Below are positions 57,997-64,000 of a stretch of DNA of 64,000 nt, piece by piece. The stretch's first letter is position 1; each line of letters opens with the position of its first letter. Source of the DNA: Rhizopus arrhizus (Eukaryota; Mucoromycota; Mucoromycetes; Mucorales; Rhizopodaceae); NCBI GenBank assembly GCA_024220505.1, contig JAKZZE010000023.1, forward strand, positions 434,001-498,000, read 5' to 3'. The notes beneath the pieces were generated by a model. The model was not told the origin of the DNA. It saw nothing but the letters and a program-made list of their open reading frames with translations, and did not search any database. The position numbers were made by a program, and so were the translations under genes.

Positions 57997-58801
57997 TAAG
58001 TGTTCTAACTATAAAAGTAGGGACAAAGAAGAATTAACAAGACCGAACAATAGTTCTAAAGTCGAATACTTTTATTAAAGAAAGATTTCAAGGCTATTTA
58101 TATTAGTTGAGCAAGACCTGAGATTAGATGACAAAAATAGTTACGACCGATATGGTTTGACATGTATAAGAAAAACTTTATAGACTGATGTTAATAATCA
58201 ACTGTTGAGATGAAAGTGAAACTTGGCTGTTTAGGGCAGTGATAATTATCAGGTTCTATTCTTATTCAAACTCATGTGTAAAGATTTAGTCCAGAACGAT
58301 AAGACTGTATCTTATTGACATTGTTTTAATCGCAAGATTAAATAAAAAATTAAACAAAAAAACAATAGCAGCAATATAAAATTAAAACCCTTCTTTATTG
58401 CAGATTTCTTTATATTGCGAAAAAGGCCTCGCTTTATGGATAAAAAGCTGGCATCTATTTATATTCTTTGTGAGCGTAGATATAAAAGATATGGACTCGG
58501 TCACGATGTCGTGCTGAAGAACCAATGATTAAGCTAAAGCTTGTCGATGTTCTAATATATGCATCTGAAATTGAACAATAGAAATAATAACCAGTCAATT
58601 AACTTTGATCTAATTACTTTTGGGGTTGACAATTGATTAGACTCTCTAGGATGACAGATATTGATCTTACTGTTCTAAATTTGGAAAAGTGTGGAATTGT
58701 TCAATGATAGTTTAATCTTTTGTGTATCGTTATTTATTTTAGTACAACTGATATCATATAGAAAATAACTATGTTTACAACAGACATGTCAAAACATGAC
58801 A
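57997..58801 (-). repeat. Diverged Gypsy-1-family solo LTR, inverted, hosting another solo LTR
   Basis: Outside 58322-58782 it matches the complement of the Gypsy-1 LTR, ending 'gtcaaaacatgaca' at 58801. The left boundary is approximate because this copy diverges there. Confidence 0.75.
58317..58787 (+). repeat. Solo LTR with TSD gacat nested in the LTR above
   Basis: LTR 58322-58782 (461 bp), TGTTTTAATCGC...TTTACAACA, with gacat at 58317-58321 and 58783-58787. No other copy in the window. Confidence 0.85.
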
Positions 58802-59427
58802 ACGACATTTATATATATATTCAAGCAGCAAATAAGTACATTGTTCCACATATGAAATACTCTAATAATCACATGGTTACTACTCGCAAATTAATACACA
58901 TGGTTACACCTCGGAAAATAATACACAAGGTTACAATGTGATGTTGGGGTAGTTAGTAATCGATTAAAGTTGATAATTGATGTATCCATCATTCATAGCT
59001 CGATATGAAAACAGTATTAATAAGCTACATGTAAAATATATCCAATAGATAGGCTACAGGTTAATCCGGATAATCTTCATTAAGGATAAGATGCTGCGTA
59101 ATTGCACGGTTAAATTATATTAAATCCAGGGACTAAATCACAGTCAATCGCAGTCAATCATATACGAGTATTCTATGGATAAATGCTTATGATGACAAAG
59201 ATAACAATGGAGGAACACGTAACCATTATCTATTTGTCATCAGTTATATCATACTCATTAATTATTCATCCATGACATGAAATATTATCCGTGTATGAAA
59301 AGTATAAATAGAGTATTATTTTCTTATTAAATAAAACAATCTTTTTTATCGAGTCTCGTCCTCTCTTGTTCCTTTCTATTCTTGGATAAATCAATAATGA
59401 AGTACTACCGCATACACTGTCTGTGAG
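58802..59427. other. Spacer between inverted arms, no gene; possible LTR
   Basis: AT-rich. 'agtataaatag' near 59301 followed by 'attaaataaaac' near 59329 and an end in 'cgcataca' (59413) resemble an LTR U3/R/U5, but I cannot define its start or a duplication. Confidence 0.4.
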
Positions 59428-59941
59428 CCTATGTAGCTTTTTAGTGATTGGAAGCCCATGCTTTCTGAATACTATTGTGCTCGCTTCACATGTATCATCA
59501 TTTGGTGCAGAATAATTAAATGGATCCATAATTGGGTGTAAGTTTCAAATATGGGCAGTATCCGGTCTGCAATCACGCCGTAACCTTACTTGAAGGTCAG
59601 CCAAATAGTTTTTTCGTCTTTGAATGACCGTAGCTTATCGGGTGGTACAGTGGCTGCTTCGAAAATACCATCGTTAGAAGCGAAAAAATTATTTGAATCG
59701 TTTGAGGTAATGGATGTCTTTGTGCAACAAACAGCGGGCACGCAATCCTTCTTTTTTAGTCCGTCAAAGGTAGTTTTTTATCGATATTATGCGATTTACG
59801 AGCTGAGTTTACATGTGGCGGTCATTAAAGTTATACCATTCGATCCGGAAAATTCGGGCGCATCGATTACCATAATTAGATCTTACGTAGGACAGGTACC
59901 CGGACCGGAATCCCCTTGCATCGTATCTTTTCCTTCAGCCT
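59428..59941 (-). repeat. Right arm of the ~500-bp inverted repeat
   Basis: Near-identical complement of 57493-57996. A plus frame from a TTG at 59590 is open to 60045 (SQIVFSSLNDRSLSGG, FVQQTAGTQSFFF, VIPFDPENSGAS). The minus ORF starts at ATG 59529 (MDPFNYSAPND). Either arm could be the terminus of an unclassified element. Confidence 0.75.
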
Positions 59942-60177
59942 CTTTTCCTTCAGCCTTTATCTGTACATTCGTTCTTGGCCGCTTGATTCACCCCAATAAA
60001 CAGCTGTTACTCCGTTTTGCTTCATTTGGAGTCTGCATTGTCTAGTTACAGAACGGAATTGAAGACGGCGCAACTTTTGATCTGCCTTGCTTTTAATTTA
60101 TCTTTTTTTTATTTAACCTTTTTTTATTTACTTCTAACTCTCTTTTTTCTTTTTAAAAAATAACCCACTTGCATTTA

Positions 60178-60275
60178 AAGTGTACCGGGTGTGTACCAAG
60201 TATGTACCAAGTATGTACCAAGTTCAATAAAAGTGTACCGAGTTCATTGAAAAATGTATCGAGTGTACCCAGTTG
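60178..60275. repeat. Short tandem repeat (tgtaccaagta type)
   Basis: Several 11-bp units of 'tgtaccaagta' and variants such as 'tgtaccgagtt', upstream of G2. Confidence 0.8.
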
Positions 60276-60319
60276 CAACAAATGGTATTTTTTGAAACGA
60301 AGTACTTGACAAATTATCT

Positions 60320-60321
<2 letters not shown>

Positions 60322-60356
<35 letters not shown>
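60322..60356. repeat. 35-base T run
   Basis: An uninterrupted T tract followed by 'ctctcacaatcaag', about 40 nt before the first preserved G2 exon. It may be a pyrimidine tract enlarged by slippage or the A-tail of an inverted insertion. Confidence 0.9.
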
Positions 60357-60393
60357 CTCTCACAATCAAGCTGTTTACATATACTTTTCAAAG

Positions 60394-61315
60394 GAATACA
60401 CGGATCAGAATTATGAAATGCTATTGAAAAAAATAAAAGACTTCGGTGAAGACATTGGTGGAGCATATGTTTGCTGGTTAGAAGATCCAACAAAACCAGT
60501 TTTGGTCTCCTTAGTTAAAATTTTAGATGATGTTTATTCTTATAAGCGTTACGTTGCAAAATCTTTAGAGGTGTCCTCAGCCGAAAATCAGGAAGAAATA
60601 CCCTCAATTGAGTAAGTAATATTATATAATAGTAACTATGTGTTTCATTTTATTATTAATTATAAATAAAATTAGCAACCGAAATGCAAATAATACAGTT
60701 TTTGAACTATGCCTTTGTGCCTGTTGCTTCAATCGAAGATTCAGCACATGAAGAAAAGGACATCACCATGAAACATGTACTTGGAATAGCTAATTTATAT
60801 ACTGAGATGATGATTGATAAAACTGTCCAATCGTTCTCAACCTGGTGCAAAAAGAAGGATATATTGATGTTAAATGCACCATTTACAAGAAAAAGGCGAG
60901 TTGTGAATGGTGAAATTTCGAATAATAGAATTAGAAGAATCTATGTTTTGAAGAAGTATTCAGGTAAAGTTATGAATTAAATGTGCGAAAATGATTTATT
61001 GTTTAACCTCTCTTTAAGATGGTATCGTCAAGGGTATCGTTGGTTCCATTCCAAACTATCAGAAACATATAAAAAGCTTGAAGGAACAGAGATTTTCAAT
61101 TATTGGTTATGCTAGAAAATCACCAGGCAACGAAGAGGAGAAGACGAGAATCGAATTCCTTCAAAAAATGGTAAATTGCTTAAGCAACAGATCACTTGTT
61201 GACAAAGTGTTTGTATCGTCTTGTTGCTCTGCCTCAGATCCACTTGCTTCTCGTGATTTAAAAGATAATCCACAAATCTTGGACAAAATAAGCGATGCCA
61301 CAGGAAACACTCAAG
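60394..61315 (+). pseudogene. G2: second serine-recombinase-like multi-exon gene copy, incomplete
   Basis: Exons about 60394-60611, 60676-60963 and 61019-61315. Key stretches: WLEDPTKPVLVSLVKI, FSTWCKKKDILMLNAPFTRK, GSIPNYQKHIKSL, FSIIGYARKSPGN, RSLVDKVFVSSCCSASDPLASRD. They align block for block with G1. Exons 2 and 3 join in phase, whereas exon 1 to 2 does not with the visible sites, so a small lesion or another donor is likely. After the donor at 61316 the Tc1 T5 is inserted at TA 61321, and no fourth exon (the DFAGLS block of G1) is found. The 5' exon is also missing. The function is inferred only from the Y-A-R-x-S box. Confidence 0.55.
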
Positions 61316-61322
61316 GTTAGTA

Positions 61323-62035
61323 CAGTACCCCACAAAATCCTTCGTGTTTTGTTTTTTTTTTTCGTTTTTTGCTTGTCACCAAGTATTGGGTACTACAATT
61401 CGCAGCATGCTATACCTCATTTGAAAGCTACGGTGACAGAGTATTTGGATAATATTTAAACTCCGAGCTCCATGTACTGACCGCGGAGTAATGACATTTT
61501 AAAAACAGACACACACTTGAAGGGTTTTGTGGAATTTTTATTTCATAACAATTAATATTTCGTACGTCCTCCTTTTGCATTGTAACCTGCTTTAATGCGT
61601 TTAGGCATACTTTCTATGAGTTTTTGACACTCATTCTTAGTAATTGACTCCCAAGCGTTCTCTACTCTTGACCATAATTCGAGCATTCAGTCAGGCTACT
61701 TTTCATATTGTAATAAACGACGTTTTACGATTGACCATAGGTTCTCAATAGGATTTAAGTCAGGAGAGTGAGGAGGTTATCTTAATACAATAATATTGTT
61801 GATTTCTAGCCACTCAGAGACTTTTTTGGCAGTATGGATACTAGCATTGTCTTGCTGAAATACAATATCTTCTTTTTGAAGCTCATACCAATTAATTGTT
61901 TTCATTAATTCATCTTTCAAAATACCAATATAAAAGTCAGAATTAATACTTCCCTTGATGTTCGATAGGTATCCAACGCCATGCCATGTTAAACAGCCTC
62001 ACAGCATCAATGAACCTCCTCCATGCTTGATCATA
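61323..62035 (-). mobile_element. Tc1/mariner family T5, partial, hosting T6
   Basis: The left end is CAGTACCCCACAAAATCC after TA (61321-61322). An inverted inner box 'gggttttgtgg' lies near 61521. It is interrupted at TA 62034-62035 by T6, and the rest is not recognisable after 63633. Confidence 0.8.
61552..62033 (-). pseudogene. C-terminal part of T5 transposase, decayed
   Basis: Reads MIKHGGGSLML-stop-G, FQQDNASIHTAKK, SPDLNPIENLW and ends NAKGGRTKY. At least four in-frame stops (for example Trp to TGA in the GGGS...WG motif). The N-terminal half is absent. Confidence 0.85.
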
Positions 62036-63631
62036 CAGTCCTGCTGTTAACTGCCTAACAAAAACAAAATTTAAGATAATTCCAGCAAAAATAAAGCTAA
62101 ACTTTTTAAAGTTTAATGGAACAGTGCTAAAACAACATATTTTTATTGAACAAATTTTTATAGCACACTAATTAGTAAAATGTGGCGGAATTTGAAAAAA
62201 AATGAAAAATGACTATAAAATCAACCTGACAGCAAATCTTTAACGCTTTGTATATCCACCTTTAGCCTTGATAACCTCTTCAATTCTTTTTGGCATACTC
62301 TCGTAATACTTCTTCATGTCCTCTTTAGTGAATTTGTTCCACTCTGCATCAAATCTATCCCACAATTCATCCATATTTTTGGGCTTGGTGTCATATGCAT
62401 CTAATTTCAACTTAACATGATGCCAGAGGTGTTCAATTGGGTTTAGGTCGGGACTATTTGCTGGCCAGTCTTGAGTATAGTTAATTCCGTTATCTGCAAG
62501 CCATTTTTTAGTGAGTTTAGATGTGTGTTTTGTATCTCCGTCCTGTTGAAAGATGACTTCCTCATCGCTGAGACTGAAGTGCTCGAGTGTATCGTTATAG
62601 GAAGTATCCAAGATATGGGTGTACAGCTCTGATTTCATAGGATACTCAATAATACTGCATGCGTAACCTACTCCTGATGATGTCATGCATCCCCAAACCA
62701 TCATTGAGCCTCCGCCACCTTTTAATTGAGTCTGATAATTATGTGGTCGAAGTGGGTCATCCTTATGTTTCCATGTAATTTGAGCTCCATCTGATCCCCA
62801 TCTGTTGATTTTGGTTTCGTCGGAGAATATGACCTTGTTCCAGTCCTCTACAGTCCAGTCACAGTGTTTTTTGGCCCATTCCAATCGCTTTTTCTGGTTA
62901 GTTCTCTTAATTAAAGGCTTCTTTTTCTTATACAGAGTTTTAAGGCCGAGGGATCTCATTAGTTGTGTCGTAGATGAGTACTGCAATTTGTAACCAAGAG
63001 ACCACAGATATCTTTGAACATCCTTTGCTGATAATAAGAAGCCTTTTCGGACTTTAAAAGCTATGACTTGCTTTGTAAAATCGGGAACGGTGCTGACTCT
63101 ACCACCACGGGGTTTGACGCGATCAGGATCAACTTGCTTTTTCATGAGAATAACTAGAGCTCTAGACACTCCAGTGGCTTGTACAATGTTTTTAGTACCC
63201 TTTCCGGCCTTAATTAATGAAATGACGTTATTGCGTGTGTCGTTGCTGAGTTTATAAGGCATTACAAAGAAGTAGTTGTCAAGTGTAGAAGTAGAGATGT
63301 GATGGGGGGAAATGAAGAGAAAAGTGTCGCTTTTTTATACATTTTTAGCTTCTCTACGTCATGATGGTACGTTATGTACGTTATCATTGCATCATGTACG
63401 CCAAAATAGGGTTTAAAGTACATTTAATCATACTTACATGATTTTCTATTTAACCCAAAATCAATTTTTCTTGATTTAGATATTTGTGTAACAAGCTAGA
63501 ATTACATCATTCTTTTCCTCTTATACTATGACGTATGGGCTATCTAATGGTTTTTATTTCGTAGTTCTGACGTAATTATAGCACTGTGCAGGCCATTTTA
63601 TGGTTTTGTTAGGCAGTTGACAGTAGGACTG
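62036..63631 (-). mobile_element. Tc1/mariner family T6, complete and apparently intact
   Basis: 1596 bp. TIRs start CAGTCCTGCTGTTAACTGCC and (other end) CAGTCCTACTGTCAACTGCC. TA at 62034-62035 and 63632-63633. Carries one uninterrupted transposase gene, the only intact Tc1 in the window. Confidence 0.93.
62240..63262 (-). CDS. Tc1/mariner transposase of T6, intact
   Basis: 340 aa, ATG at 63262 (MPYKLSND). N-terminal HTH region (GTKNIVQATGVSRALVILMK, residues 22-41), a GRV/PRGG linker near 52-55, and catalytic D148 (FSDETK), D241 (FQQDGD) and E277 (DLNPIEHLW), with 35 residues between the last two. It ends VIKAKGGYTKR. Length is normal for the superfamily. It should bind the T6 TIRs and cut and paste at TA (family knowledge). 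Confidence 0.96.
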   Translation of the reverse strand: MPYKLSNDTRNNVISLIKAGKGTKNIVQATGVSRALVILMKKQVDPDRVKPRGGRVSTVPDFTKQVIAFKVRKGFLLSAKDVQRYLWSLGYKLQYSSTTQLMRSLGLKTLYKKKKPLIKRTNQKKRLEWAKKHCDWTVEDWNKVIFSDETKINRWGSDGAQITWKHKDDPLRPHNYQTQLKGGGGSMMVWGCMTSSGVGYACSIIEYPMKSELYTHILDTSYNDTLEHFSLSDEEVIFQQDGDTKHTSKLTKKWLADNGINYTQDWPANSPDLNPIEHLWHHVKLKLDAYDTKPKNMDELWDRFDAEWNKFTKEDMKKYYESMPKRIEEVIKAKGGYTKR

Positions 63632-63633
63632 TA

Positions 63634-64000
63634 ATGATTCGGGATTTTAATATAAAAGTTTAGATAAGGAAAGAATTGTTATAAAAACTCTGATTCTTTA
63701 TTTCATGAAAAACATTGGGATTTTTATACTAAATTGTGGATAACTGATATGCATTGAATTCGGGATAAGATGAATAATATGTTTGGGCTCGGATATAAGT
63801 TGTATTCTTTGAATAATGAGTTGCCATAGTTATGTTCGGTTTCCGTTGATAATTATGGTAAATCGAGCCGTGACGGTTCTTGCTGATTCGTCACAATGTA
63901 GCAGTCAAACATAAGAGTACTGAAAAAGAATTAGATGACTCTATTCTAGATAAAGCTTATGAACCAAATATTTCACGAGCCGGTACAGAAAAAGAACAAA
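63634..64000. other. Unassigned right edge
   Basis: AT-rich, with 'gttataaaaactc' near 63679. From 63901 a frame stays open to the window end (VKHKSTEKELDDSILDKAY...), possibly the start of a coding exon or retroelement sequence outside the window. Confidence 0.35.

Noticed and set aside
58938..59413. Possible LTR in the spacer of the inverted arms
   Set aside because: TATA and AATAAA-like signals are suggestive, but no start, partner copy or duplication could be fixed.
63630..63895. Possible LTR (TGTAATG...GTCACA)
   Set aside because: Its left end overlaps the T6 TIR and target TA, and the flanks show no duplication.
1..64000. CRISPR arrays, operons, bacterial promoters
   Set aside because: Sequence is eukaryotic in character (introns, LTR elements, Pol III tRNA terminator); no regularly spaced repeats of CRISPR type.

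Overview
The window reads as AT-rich, transposon-dense eukaryotic DNA, most likely from an early-diverging fungus of the Mucoromycota (inference). The grounds are chromodomain Ty3/Gypsy elements, several Tc1/mariner families, a Merlin-type element, short GT-AG introns of about 60-90 nt and very low coding density. No host protein gene is convincing. The only non-mobile gene I can support firmly is a tRNA-Gly(GCC) at 43586-43656.

Layout. 1-8.5 kb: solo-LTR remnants of one family (LTR-S, TGTAACGA...TTACA), one of which hosts a complete Ty3/Gypsy chromovirus (894-6900, TSD ctaca), then a Tc1 fragment (family T1). 8.5-10.2 kb: a Tc1 element (T2) with 230-bp TIRs and one nonsense codon. 10.2-19.7 kb: a truncated copy (A) of a CACTA-like element, itself hosting a second complete chromovirus on the minus strand (10859-16823, TSD ggctg). 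19.7-24.3 kb: copy C1 of a second CACT-ended family, interrupted by A and by T1. 24.3-27.1 kb: copy X(a) of a third CACT-ended family. 27.9-34.5 kb: a third Ty3/Gypsy element, minus strand, split by a Tc1 (T3). 34.5-38.1 kb: fragment X(b) and complete copy C2. 38.9-40.8 kb: a Merlin/IS1595-like element with an intron-containing transposase gene. 40.9-43.5 kb: X(c), inverted. 43.6 kb: the tRNA gene followed by a cluster of solo LTRs. 45.4-53.3 kb: Tc1 T4, split by Tc1 T3(ii), which is in turn split by a 6.76-kb CACTA-like element B (inverted relative to A). 53.3-61.3 kb: two broken copies (G1, G2) of an intron-rich gene family with a serine-recombinase-like C-terminus, a zinc-finger/DDE-like transposase relic, and a pair of ~500-bp inverted arms with nested solo LTRs. 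61.3-63.6 kb: a decayed Tc1 (T5) hosting an intact Tc1 (T6) with a complete 340-aa transposase.

The paralogous copies act as internal controls. C2 gives the empty site for A and T1 in C1. B gives the empty site for the second chromovirus in A. The full T3 copy shows that the two T3 halves around B were once continuous. With them the order of insertions can be read without a database. Features shared across elements: two chromoviruses carry a second, in-frame polypurine tract near the RNase H/integrase junction, and four Tc1 families build each TIR from an outer box and an inverted inner copy of it. Three CACT-ended families lack any recognisable transposase; in one of them a small basic ORF is open in all three copies.
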